Shown here piece by piece: positions 18,385-26,491 of a stretch of DNA of 64,000 nucleotides. Origin of the DNA: Carnobacterium iners (GTDB taxonomy: Bacteria > Bacillota > Bacilli > Lactobacillales > Carnobacteriaceae); assembly GCF_900177385.1 (NCBI RefSeq), contig NZ_FXBJ01000002.1:872001-936000 (forward strand), read 5' to 3'. Position numbers and translations under genes: made by a program. The notes under the pieces were generated by a model. That model searched no databases, was not told the DNA's origin, and was given only the letters and a program-made list of their open reading frames with translations. Within the stretch, counting starts at the first letter, position 1. Each line of letters starts with the position of its first letter.

Positions 18385-18786
18385 ATGAAACACCATTTTT
18401 TAGTTAGTATTGGAGTTTTTTCATTTCTTTTGGGTTCAGTAGGTGTAATTCTGCCCATCTTGCCGACTACACCATTTCTATTGTTATCTGGGTATTGTTT
18501 TGCACACAGTTCCAGTAAGTTTAATGATTGGCTAAAAAATACCAAGGTTTATCAAATATATGTATCAGATTATGCTGAAACAAAATCTATTCCGAAAAAC
18601 AAAAAATGGAAAATACTGATAAATATTTACATTCTGATGGGTATTTCAATTTTACTTGCCCCGTTTCAACCGGTTAAAATACTGTTGGTGTTGCTGACAA
18701 TCGGTTTATCTGTTGGAGTATTATTCGTTATCCCAAATCGTAAAGACCATCTTGAAAAAAAAGAAAAAAAAACAGAGATACATTAA
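18385..18786 (+). CDS. DUF454 (YbaN-like) inner-membrane protein
   Basis: A 133-residue protein with hydrophobic helices at about residues 6-35 and 80-115 and the family signatures GVILPILPTTPFLLLSGYCFA and SSSKFNDWLKNTKVYQIYV. The biochemical role of DUF454/YbaN is unknown. Position is informative: it lies 54 bases after the FMN_bind-PAS gene and 21 bases before the OYE-FMN_bind gene, so it could be a membrane partner or quinone-side contact for the flavin relay (inference). GAAGGGG ribosome site before ATG 18385. Confidence 0.85.
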   Translation: MKHHFLVSIGVFSFLLGSVGVILPILPTTPFLLLSGYCFAHSSSKFNDWLKNTKVYQIYVSDYAETKSIPKNKKWKILINIYILMGISILLAPFQPVKILLVLLTIGLSVGVLFVIPNRKDHLEKKEKKTEIH

Positions 18787-18807
18787 TTGTTGGGAAGGAA
18801 TACACAC

Positions 18808-20286
18808 ATGTCAAATAAACTATTCGAAGAAATAAAACTAGAATCAGGATCAATACTTAAAAACCGCATTATGATGGCTCCAATGACTATTCAAGCAGCA
18901 TATTTTGATGGTACTGTTACACAAAAGATGATCGATTATTATGCCCATCGTTCTGGAGAAGCGGGTGCAATCATTGTGGAGAGTTCATTTGTGGAAGATA
19001 AAGGCCGAGGATTTGCTGGGGCTTTAGGTAATACGAAAGACTCTCAAGTGAAAGAATTACGAAAATTGGCTAGTGCAATTAAAGAAAAAGGCTCCAAAGC
19101 AATCTTACAAATTTATCACGCTGGGAGAATGGCGGCTCCAGAGTTCAATGGCGGAGCTGCGCCAATCTCGGCTAGTCCTGTGGCAGCGTTGCGACCAGAT
19201 GCTGTTACACCGCGTCAAATGATGCCAGTGGACATTGATAATATGATTCAATGTTTTACAGATGCTACTCGTCGTGCGATTGAAGCTGGATTTGACGGAG
19301 TTGAAATCCATGGAGCTAATACGTACTTGATTCAGCAGTTTTTCTCTCCTCATTCGAACCGTCGCGAAGATAAATGGGGCGGCAACCTCGAAGCACGCGC
19401 TAAATTTCCGGAAGCAGTTATGAGAGCTGTACAGGAGGAAGCAAAGAAACAGCAAGCAGAGCAATTTATTGTGGGTTACCGATTCTCTCCAGAAGAAATT
19501 GAAGAACCGGGTATCACCTTTGAAGATACGATGTACTTATTGAACCGCTTAGCTAAATTAAAGCCGGATTACTTCCATATTTCAATGGGTAACTGGAATC
19601 GAACATCGATCAGAGATAAAGAAGATAGTCAGACTTTGCTCAAGAAGTACACCGAACAGCAATCGGAAGAGTTAGCTCAGATTGCTCTTATCGGTGTAGG
19701 GGGAATTGGTCAGCGTAGCGATGCAGAAGCTGCGCTTGAAGCAGGGTATGATTTAGTCGCTGTCGGGAAAGCATTTTTGGTCGAACCGAATTGGGTTGGA
19801 AAAGCAGCGGCGGGCAAAGAAATTAAAAATTTTGCAGATATCAACGAGCAAGACCTGCTACATGTTCCTGAACCATTATGGGATGTGATGGATTTTATGA
19901 TTAGAGATGTACAAGCAGACGAAGAAAAATACGAATATTTGAAAGCATTGCAAAACGTAAAAATCACTTTCAATCCTGGAACCTATGAAGCTTCTGCTGA
20001 AGGTCATGACGGAAGCGATATCCCAATAAAAGTGACTTTCTCGGATACTAAAATTGTAGCAATAGAATTGGACAAGCAAGAGCAAACAGATGCTGTTGCG
20101 ACTTCAGTTTTCAAGCGGTTACCAGAGGAAATTATTGATGGGCAGACATTGCAAGTGGATATCATCTCAGGTGCAACGGTGACCTCAAGAAGCCTTATTG
20201 ATGGCGTGGCAGATGCAGTTGAAAAAGCAGGTGGAAACTCTGATGCCTTACGCGTACGTCCAAAAGCTGCTGTTCAGTGGAGTTAG
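18808..20286 (+). CDS. Old Yellow Enzyme-family oxidoreductase fused to an FMN_bind domain
   Basis: A 492-residue protein. Residues about 1-350 are an NADH:flavin oxidoreductase barrel: NRIMMAPMT, QIYHAGRMA, FDGVEIHGANTYLIQQFFSP.SNRR, and GVGGIGQ...AVGKAFLVEPNW for flavin phosphate binding. Residues about 390-480 are an FMN_bind domain starting NPGTYEASAEGHDG and ending with the flavinylation motif D-I-I-SGATVTS (acceptor Thr459). The protein should therefore carry one tight FMN and one covalent FMN. Bacterial NADH-dependent 2-enoate (cinnamate/acrylate) reductases join these two domains to a third FAD_binding_2 domain, which is absent here. ATG 18808 has GGGAAGGA before it; an in-frame TTG at 18787 lacks a site. 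It is last in the operon and followed by a terminator. Confidence 0.88.
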   Translation: MSNKLFEEIKLESGSILKNRIMMAPMTIQAAYFDGTVTQKMIDYYAHRSGEAGAIIVESSFVEDKGRGFAGALGNTKDSQVKELRKLASAIKEKGSKAILQIYHAGRMAAPEFNGGAAPISASPVAALRPDAVTPRQMMPVDIDNMIQCFTDATRRAIEAGFDGVEIHGANTYLIQQFFSPHSNRREDKWGGNLEARAKFPEAVMRAVQEEAKKQQAEQFIVGYRFSPEEIEEPGITFEDTMYLLNRLAKLKPDYFHISMGNWNRTSIRDKEDSQTLLKKYTEQQSEELAQIALIGVGGIGQRSDAEAALEAGYDLVAVGKAFLVEPNWVGKAAAGKEIKNFADINEQDLLHVPEPLWDVMDFMIRDVQADEEKYEYLKALQNVKITFNPGTYEASAEGHDGSDIPIKVTFSDTKIVAIELDKQEQTDAVATSVFKRLPEEIIDGQTLQVDIISGATVTSRSLIDGVADAVEKAGGNSDALRVRPKAAVQWS

Positions 20287-20320
20287 TAAGTAAGAGAGAT
20301 ATTTTTTCATTAAGTAATTA

Positions 20321-20360
20321 AAAAAAAGCCAAGGGGTGGTACCCGACCTTGGCTTTTTTT
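20321..20360 (+). terminator. Rho-independent terminator of the FMN_bind operon
   Basis: AAAAAAAGCCAAGG pairs with CCTTGGCTTTTTTT around GGTGGTACCCGA, ending in a T tract, 34 bases after the OYE-FMN_bind stop. Confidence 0.9.
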
Positions 20361-20521
20361 GCTTTTTGCGCTGATAAGAAAAAAGCTACTAAATAGTATG
20401 AAAAGTGATGTTACTAAAAGTTATCCGTCACATTTTTTCTATAAGTAAGTAATTAATTATGATAAGACGTTATATCAGTTACGATACAGTAATCCATAAT
20501 AATCAAACTAGCAATAAGAAA

Positions 20522-20899
20522 TTAAAGCAATTGTCTTTGAGATTCCACGGTAACTTCAAGTAGTTTATTCATAAAGGAATAACGCTCTTTCATTTGTCCA
20601 AACTCTTCGCCGGCATCAAGGAAACGTGCCTGTCCTTCAATTAAGAATCCTGTTCCTTGATAGCCGTTGAAACCTTCAATTTCTCGACTACCTAGAGTTA
20701 AGATAACTTTATCATTCTTTATCACATCTTTTTGAACGCTTGTGAATCCAGCTATTGGCACTAAGATACGTTCATCTTCAGTTATACGTAAAAATGAGTT
20801 CCATGTACAACGAACATTTGGAGACTCACCACTTCCCCAGGACGTAATAGAAACGACACCTTCGTGTTTGATAACTTCAAAAAATTTTTTACTTAACAT
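20522..20899 (-). CDS. Pyridoxamine 5'-phosphate oxidase-like FMN-binding protein
   Basis: A 125-residue split-barrel protein: EVIKHEGVVSITSWGSGESPNVRCTWNSFL, RILVPIAGFTSVQKDVIKND, VILTLGSREIEGFNGYQGTGFLIEGQARFLD. This pattern is that of PNPOx-like flavin or heme-binding proteins, which have diverse reductase or binding roles; none can be assigned here. TAGGAGGG precedes the start. It faces the flavin cluster from the other side of the terminator, so a flavin link is possible but not shown. Confidence 0.75.
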   Translation of the reverse strand: MLSKKFFEVIKHEGVVSITSWGSGESPNVRCTWNSFLRITEDERILVPIAGFTSVQKDVIKNDKVILTLGSREIEGFNGYQGTGFLIEGQARFLDAGEEFGQMKERYSFMNKLLEVTVESQRQLL

Positions 20900-21305
20900 A
20901 TTTACCCTCCTACATTAAATTATTATGTTTCGTAATGATTGTAACACTTGACGAACATATGTTCAAACGAGTTTAATTTAATTTATAGCCCTATTTTTAT
21001 AAGGGGATTTTAAAAAACTTACATCAAACATTATGCTTAATGTGAGATGAAAGATATTTCTAACTAGGAGGATCTAAACCAAGAACCATACAAGATATTG
21101 TAGTTGTATGCTAATAACTAGCTGTTATCTTCAATAGTTGAATAGATATCCATTGTCATTTCATAGATCATAGATTTTTTTATCTTGTATCTTCAATGAA
21201 TTCGTCCAACTATTTATTGAAATGTTAATTAAACTTGTTCTTATCCTATTAACTAAGAACTCTTTTATAAAATTCTACAGAATAGTCATTATTAAGGTGG
21301 TGATA
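20900..21305. other. Gene-free AT-rich stretch
   Basis: No convincing gene, RNA or repeat seen between the PNPOx-like gene and the IS4 end remnant. The interval 21773-22111 before the TauE gene is likewise empty. Confidence 0.4.
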
Positions 21306-21418
21306 ATGCTGAAATTAGTCTAAAATAGTAACCTTTTGCATGAGCACTACTTTTTTAAAGTTTTTTCCAGAAAAATAAAAAATTAGACTAGCCAACTATA
21401 TTTATGTAACGTTAGTGA
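21306..21418 (+). mobile_element. Solo right end of the IS4-family element
   Basis: CTGAAATTAGTCTAAAATAG through TTTATGTAACGTTAGTG follows the right end of the intact IS4 copy (CTTTTGCGTAAGCACTCC and the terminal repeat) with several changes, including two in the terminal repeat. Older than the remnant at 15395. Confidence 0.6.
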
Positions 21419-21570
21419 TATTAAATAGTTAACAATAGAAATATCCTTTTGTTGTTTCTGTTGTTTTGATGGGTAACCTAATTACCCTTATAGTTAAAAG
21501 GACCTGTTTGAATATTTTATAAAATAAGTACATGTTTGAAACTAGATTATTAAAATTTAGGGAGAGTGAA

Positions 21571-21772
21571 ATGATGAGTAACGAACGTTTTACAGTTATT
21601 GAAAAAGTAAGGGAAGATAGAGACTTTTAAAGTGATTCGCGATAATCAAACGGGTGTTTTGTATATGGCCCATACTCTAGGTGCTGGTACAGGCTTAGCA
21701 GCTCTAATTGATCAATAAGGAAAGCCTTTAGTAGACGAAGATTATTCAAATTCTAATCTTACTAAGAAATAA
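21571..21772 (+). pseudogene. DUF6440-type small protein, frameshifted
   Basis: GGGAGAG precedes ATG 21571. The first frame, MMSNERFTVIEKVREDRDF, ends at a TAA (21628); shifting frame there gives FKVIRDNQTGVLYMAHTLGAGTGLAALID, an in-frame stop, then GKPLVDEDY. The combined pattern resembles DUF6440 proteins (RF..., DxxTGVxYL, LLDxxGKP). Function of the family is unknown; this copy has a frameshift and a stop. Confidence 0.55.
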
Positions 21773-22111
21773 AATTGGTTGAAACAGAAGGGTAGCATAT
21801 TCTGTTTTTTTTGGACTTCCAAGAAGTACACATATTTTACAAATTATAATTTGATTTTAGTTCTTTATGCATAAGTGTGTGAGTACAAAAGACTAAAAAA
21901 GAACCCTATTTTGATAGTACTCTCGATACATACTTTTATGTCATTTTATATATCTCTATTTTCTTCTGCGCGTATTCAGTCGTTTCGTCTTAATCAGAGA
22001 TAGGTATAAAAATTCTATCATCATAAAACTAGATCAGATGAAATATGATAAGCTAGAAGAGATAATTAGGAAATTAACCTATTTAATTTCACTCTAAGAA
22101 AGAAGGATTTT

Positions 22112-22861
22112 ATGGAGAAAGAACTTATTTTATTAGTAGTAGCTATTGTATTTATAGGCTCGCTGATGCGAACAGTTTTTGGTTTTGGGGATTCCATTGT
22201 CAGTATGCCTTTATTAGCTTTATTGCCAATAGATTTATCGACTTCGATTGCCTTAATTGGCTTAGGTGGCTTCACAGTTGCTCTGTTAACAATTCTTTCT
22301 GGATGGCGAGAGGTTAACCGTCCAGTTTTGAAGTATCTTTCTATTGGAACATTTATTGGAATTCCGGCCGGTCTGCTATTGGTTAAATTTGCATCTAATA
22401 CGTTAATTACCTTTATTTTAGGAGTTTTTCTCATTATTTACGGTATTTATTCTTTAGTAAAACCTAAAAAAGGGAAATCTAAATCACTATTATGGCTAAA
22501 TAAGCCTAGTTGGTCATTACCTTTTGGTTTTGCAGCTGGAATGTTCGGTAGTGCGTATAACATGAATGGAGTTCCTATTGTAATTTATGGCACAATGCGC
22601 GAATGGAGACCAAAGGTTTTTAGAGAGACACTACAAGCACATTTTATGATTTCTAGTTCTTTAATTATTATCGGTCAATTTATGGGTGGCTTTTGGTCTA
22701 AAGAATTGTTTATTTTATATGGCTTTTCACTACCAGCAATCGGAATAGCGAATTTACTGGGTAAGCTTATCTATGGACGAATTCCAACTTATAATTTTGA
22801 ACGTTATGTTTTCGTTCTTGTTATTTTATTAGGCATTATGTTACTAATCAATAATACTTAA
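22112..22861 (+). CDS. TauE/SafE-family anion permease
   Basis: A 249-residue membrane protein with about eight helices. The N-terminal GSLMRTVFGFGDSIVSMPLLALL and the second-half repeat LPFGFAAGMFGSAYNMNGVPIVIYG are the two related halves seen in TauE/SafE transporters, which export sulfite, sulfoacetate or related anions. Substrate is not assignable. AAGAAAGAAGG ribosome site before ATG 22112. The stop codon directly abuts a truncated IS1380-family remnant, so the native downstream sequence has been replaced. Confidence 0.85.
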   Translation: MEKELILLVVAIVFIGSLMRTVFGFGDSIVSMPLLALLPIDLSTSIALIGLGGFTVALLTILSGWREVNRPVLKYLSIGTFIGIPAGLLLVKFASNTLITFILGVFLIIYGIYSLVKPKKGKSKSLLWLNKPSWSLPFGFAAGMFGSAYNMNGVPIVIYGTMREWRPKVFRETLQAHFMISSSLIIIGQFMGGFWSKELFILYGFSLPAIGIANLLGKLIYGRIPTYNFERYVFVLVILLGIMLLINNT

Positions 22862-23600
22862 AAAAAGACGTTATCATCTACGAATATAAATCGCTTAGTA
22901 ATTTTCCCTAAGTTACGATTTGATTTTAAAGGATTAACATAAAGGCTTTGAAAATCTTCACATACGCTATAAAGCTTATGAGTTGTAAAACCACTGTCTG
23001 CTCGGACCAGAATGGCATTTACAGGTATTGTTTCTTGATAATGTTCGAAAAGTGGACGAACAAAATCTCCCACACCATTAGAGGTATAAACATTACCATA
23101 ACGCAGTTCTGCTTTTAAAAAATCTCTTGCTAAGCTGTCAAAAGCAACCAATGGATGATAACCATTCGTTTGATAGTGCGCAGTATAATTTGCGTTTTCT
23201 TGGCTTAGTCGGTCCCATAAACGAGATAGTGAAGGTTGAGGAGCTAGTCTTTCTTTCCCTAAAATACTTTTGGGATTGGATTTTTTGATAAGATATCAGC
23301 TGGAGAATCTGTCTTATGCCCTGCAAACAAATGGAATAGTCATTATTCGATAATTGACTAATTGTTATGCTTATAATACAGGCGACTATCTTTGATAGTG
23401 AGTTTTTCTTCCCATACTTTCGTAACAGTCATTTTGTGCATAAACTCTTTAGTCAATATTAATCCAGAATCAGTTGAAATGGATACGTTAGAATTGAAAA
23501 GCAAGCGATTTTCGTGTAATGTTCCTATTGAGAGAACCCCTTTCATGGTTTAGTTTCGTCGCTTTAACCATAACAGATTAGGGTTCTTTTTTCACACCCA
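22862..23600 (-). mobile_element. IS1380-family remnant (diverged type)
   Basis: Minus-strand fragments in different frames match the IS1380 transposase at 31176-32495: SISTDSGLILTKEFM near the N-terminus (23546-23358), AHYQTNGYHPLVAFDSLARDFLKAELRYGN and ILVRADSGFTTHKLYSVCEDF (DDE region). Frameshifts and truncation at 22862 remove function. It is a different, older lineage than the two intact copies. The element end (23480-23600), with an AGGGTTC/GAACCC inverted repeat, recurs at 35829-36035. Confidence 0.8.
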
Positions 23601-23729
23601 AAGGATACAAGGATCAAATGAAAAGTAATGTTGCGACACATATGAAGTAGCTTTTGAAAAAATCTATGAATTATTTAAGTTAATAAAATAAGATAGACTT
23701 TAAAAATTAGATAAAAGAAAGGAATATCT

Positions 23730-24332
23730 ATGTTAACAAAAGAGGCCGCTCAACACGTTATCTATGAAATCATGAAACTTTATCCTAATTCCGTTCTGAC
23801 AATGCGTTATCAAAATCCCTTCCAATTGATGTTGGCTGTTATATTAAGTGCACAGGCAACAGATGAATCAGTCGCTAAGGTAAGCCGCCAGTTATTCGAA
23901 CGCTATCCAAATCCTCAAGCTGTCATTGAGTCTTCACCCGAAGAAATCGAATCGTACATAAGAACAGTTGGACTCTTCCGGAATAAGGCGAAGTATATTT
24001 ATAAAAGTAGCTATCAATTACTTGAAGAATTTGAAGGGCAAGTTCCCAGCACACGTAAAGAACTACAATCATTAACCGGAATTGGACCTAAATCAGCTAA
24101 TATTTTATTGAGTGTTGCCTTTAATCAAGACGCCTTTGCAGTAGACACGCATGTTACACGAGTCTGTAAACACCACAAAATAGTAGAAGAAAATGCTACC
24201 CCTAAACAAATCGAAGAACGTATAACAGAAATTATTCCAGCAAAATATTGGGGAAGAGTACATCAATCTATGTTCTCATTTGGAAAAGAAATATGTACAC
24301 CTAGAAATCCGAAGTGTCATGAGTATCTATAG
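23730..24332 (+). CDS. nth: Endonuclease III (DNA glycosylase/AP lyase) with truncated Fe-S loop
   Basis: A 200-residue Nth: removes oxidised pyrimidines and cuts abasic sites in base-excision repair. The helix-hairpin-helix LTGIGPKSANILLSVAF carries the catalytic Lys, and AVDTHVTRVCKH the catalytic Asp. The 4Fe-4S loop should be C-x6-C-x2-C-x5-C; here it reads CTPRNPKCHEYL then stop: the third cysteine is Tyr (TAT for TGT) and the fourth lies beyond the stop. Full-length relatives are about 210-220 residues. The enzyme may still fold, as Fe-S-free homologues exist, but this looks like recent C-terminal loss. AAAGGAA ribosome site before ATG 23730. Confidence 0.88.
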   Translation: MLTKEAAQHVIYEIMKLYPNSVLTMRYQNPFQLMLAVILSAQATDESVAKVSRQLFERYPNPQAVIESSPEEIESYIRTVGLFRNKAKYIYKSSYQLLEEFEGQVPSTRKELQSLTGIGPKSANILLSVAFNQDAFAVDTHVTRVCKHHKIVEENATPKQIEERITEIIPAKYWGRVHQSMFSFGKEICTPRNPKCHEYL

Positions 24333-24719
24333 TTTGATGAGAATTTAGAAGTAGTAAATCTAGTTGCTAGTGCGGACTAATTGTTGGAGACACTTAAAAA
24401 GTAAGAACACTTTACGAAATTATCAAAAATAATGAAATAATAAATTTGGATAGGACTGCAAAACGAGAAAAGTATTTTAAATAAGATTTGTGATGGAGTA
24501 GGAACACAAGAATTTTATCTGAAAAGTAGTACTAACTTTATTAATCATTTAGCTACCAACGTACAAGAAATAGATAAAAATAGTTCTATTAAAACTCACG
24601 TTAAAGAAATAAAAAGTAAAGAGCAACAGATTTAGTATGAAAACTAGAACTGTTGTTTTTTGCTTACTATCAAAAATATAAGATTAATAGAGCAGTATTC
24701 TAAAATTATTTCAAAACAA
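24333..24719. other. Gene-free stretch before the intron remnant
   Basis: Short frames only; none has a ribosome site or recognisable product. It lies between the truncated nth and the point where the group II intron reverse transcriptase becomes recognisable, and probably contains deletion scars. Confidence 0.35.
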
Positions 24720-25397
24720 ATGGTTAAGAGTGAAATGTCAGCGAGAAGAGTGATGCGTTCCGTTACAAAATTTATCGAAGAAAAGTTAGGATTGATTGTC
24801 AATAGTACAAAATCTAAGATTACGAAGCCAAATAATCCAGAAATGAAATTTTTAGGATTCGGTTTTTACCGAGATTTTAATAAGAAAACCTATCAAGCGA
24901 AACCACATAAAATCTCAGTAGAAAACTTTCGATATAAACTTAAAGTACTTACACGTAAGAATTGGAGTATTGATGCGAAATATCAAGTGGAACGACTGAA
25001 TCAAGTGATTCGAGGGTGGATAAACTACTATAAAATAGGTTCAATGAAAAGCATTTTAAAGAAAATTGACTCTCATTTGAGAGTCCGTCTTAGAATGTGT
25101 ATTTGGCATAAATGGAAAACAGCTAAGAATCGGCGAAAGAACTTAATAAAATTAGGGATGGACAAATACAGTGCCTATAAAAATAGTCACACTAGTAAGG
25201 GTGTCGTACGTATTGCCTATTCTTGGATTTTAACAACGACTATCACAAACAAGAGACTTGCCCAATTTGGCTTAGTCTCTTGTGTAGAGCATTACAATAA
25301 AATACATGTTTAGTATAAAATGGAACCGCCGTATACCGAACGGTACGTACGGTGGTGTGAGAGGTCGGAGCCGTGAGGCTCCTCCTACTCGATTCAA
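24720..25397 (+). mobile_element. Group II intron 3' part with C-terminal half of its reverse transcriptase/maturase
   Basis: From 24720 to the stop at 25313 the frame reads the end of an LtrA-like reverse transcriptase: MSARRVMRSVTKFIEEKLGL, FLGFGFY, then the maturase domain (NQVIRGWINYYKIGSMKSILKKI, LRMCIWHKWKTAKNRRKNLIKLG, SWILTTTITNKRLAQFGL). The YADD active site and everything before it are missing. The intron's 3' end follows: a domain V-like hairpin (25325-25358, ACCGCCGTATACCGAACGG / CGTACGGTGGT) and a domain VI-like hairpin (25362-25390), ending near CTACTCGATT. It lies head to head with, and truncates, the IS1182-type transposase on the other strand. Confidence 0.85.
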
Positions 25398-26357
25398 TCT
25401 TGAATAGTTAATGTTTTCTTTTCCCGAGTATGCAATATCACCGATGATAGCTTCAACTTTCATTCCATTTGCAACTGATTGTTCATACAATTTTTTAAAG
25501 TATACACCATTAGATTTCTCTCCAGTTGTAATAAGTGCTGCTGTAATAATGCGTTCGTCACTCATAGCGATATGTGTTTTGTATCCTAAAAAGGCACTGT
25601 CTGAAGATTTATGCCCAATAGTTGCCTCGTCATTCCCAAAGGAATGCAACTGGTTCAAATCGTCTTCAATTGTTTCTTTTAGTAAATTCACTTTTTCTTT
25701 TACCTTTGGATAGAGCATAACTTTATTTGCTGACTCCACACAATTAATCAATGATTCGCAATAAGAAAGTTCTTTATTGAGATCATCTTCATCATTTCTT
25801 TCGGGAAAGGTTTCTTTTATTGTTTCATCAATTTGATAAATAGTTTTTCGTAGCTGTTTAACACGAGCATGTAAGACCTCTTGGGGTTTACGAGCACTAA
25901 ATTTTGAACGGGTATGAGTAGCATCTACAATTAAGTCATGAGTCTTAATAACGTTATTTTTCAGCGCAATTTCAACTGTTTTAGAAATAAGTAAATCTAG
26001 TAATTGGCCATCCCTAAGGCGTAATGTTCTAAATTTTGTAAGTGTGTTTGGGTTAATAACTTTAGATTCTGGAGCTATCCCTAGAAAGTACTTAAATGAT
26101 AAATCAAATTTTGCACGCTCAACCAAGTCACGATCTGAAAGATTATAGATAGACTTCAATAAGAGATACTTGAGTAGTTGGATAGGGTCTATTGCCATGC
26201 GACCATTATCTAAGCAATATTTTGATGCTAATTCTTCATGAACAAAACTGAAATCAACTAATTCATTCATTTCTCGTAAAAAATGATCCTTAGGGATCAA
26301 CTGATCATATAAACTCAAATATGGACTGACAGTAAGTGATTCCTGAAAGTTAAGCAT
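25398..26357 (-). pseudogene. IS1182-family transposase, C-terminus lost to the group II intron
   Basis: The N-terminal domain (LTVSPYLSLYDQLIPKDHFLREMNELVDFSFV, DNGRMAIDPIQLLKYLLLKSIYNLSDRDL) and the DDE core (DATHTRSKF, GHKSSDSAFLGYKTHIAM, IIGDIAYSGKENI) are present. Native sequence stops at about 25398, where the residues become the translated complement of intron RNA, so roughly the last quarter of the protein is gone. The start at 26357 sits 7 bases after GGAGG; an ATG two codons earlier is also possible. Non-functional. Confidence 0.85.
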
Positions 26358-26400
26358 ACCCATTCCTCCATGGCTTTATTTTATTTGTTATACCAAAAAA

Positions 26401-26437
26401 AGCAGACATAATACCGAATAACGGTAACATGTCTACT
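26401..26437. terminator. Hairpin near the IS1182 end
   Basis: AGCAGACAT (26401-26409) pairs with ATGTCTACT (26429-26437), with T-rich flanks on one side and A-rich on the other. It lies between the transposase start and the CNNM gene end and may stop readthrough either way. Confidence 0.5.
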
Positions 26438-26491
26438 TTTTCAGCAGCCTCCAAAAAGTGCTCTAACCTCTCTTAAATTATTTTGGTTAAA

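Noticed and set aside
25272-25397. C-terminal residues of the IS1182 frame (GGASRLRPLTPPYVPFG)
   Set aside because: These are the translated complement of group II intron domains V-VI, not transposase.
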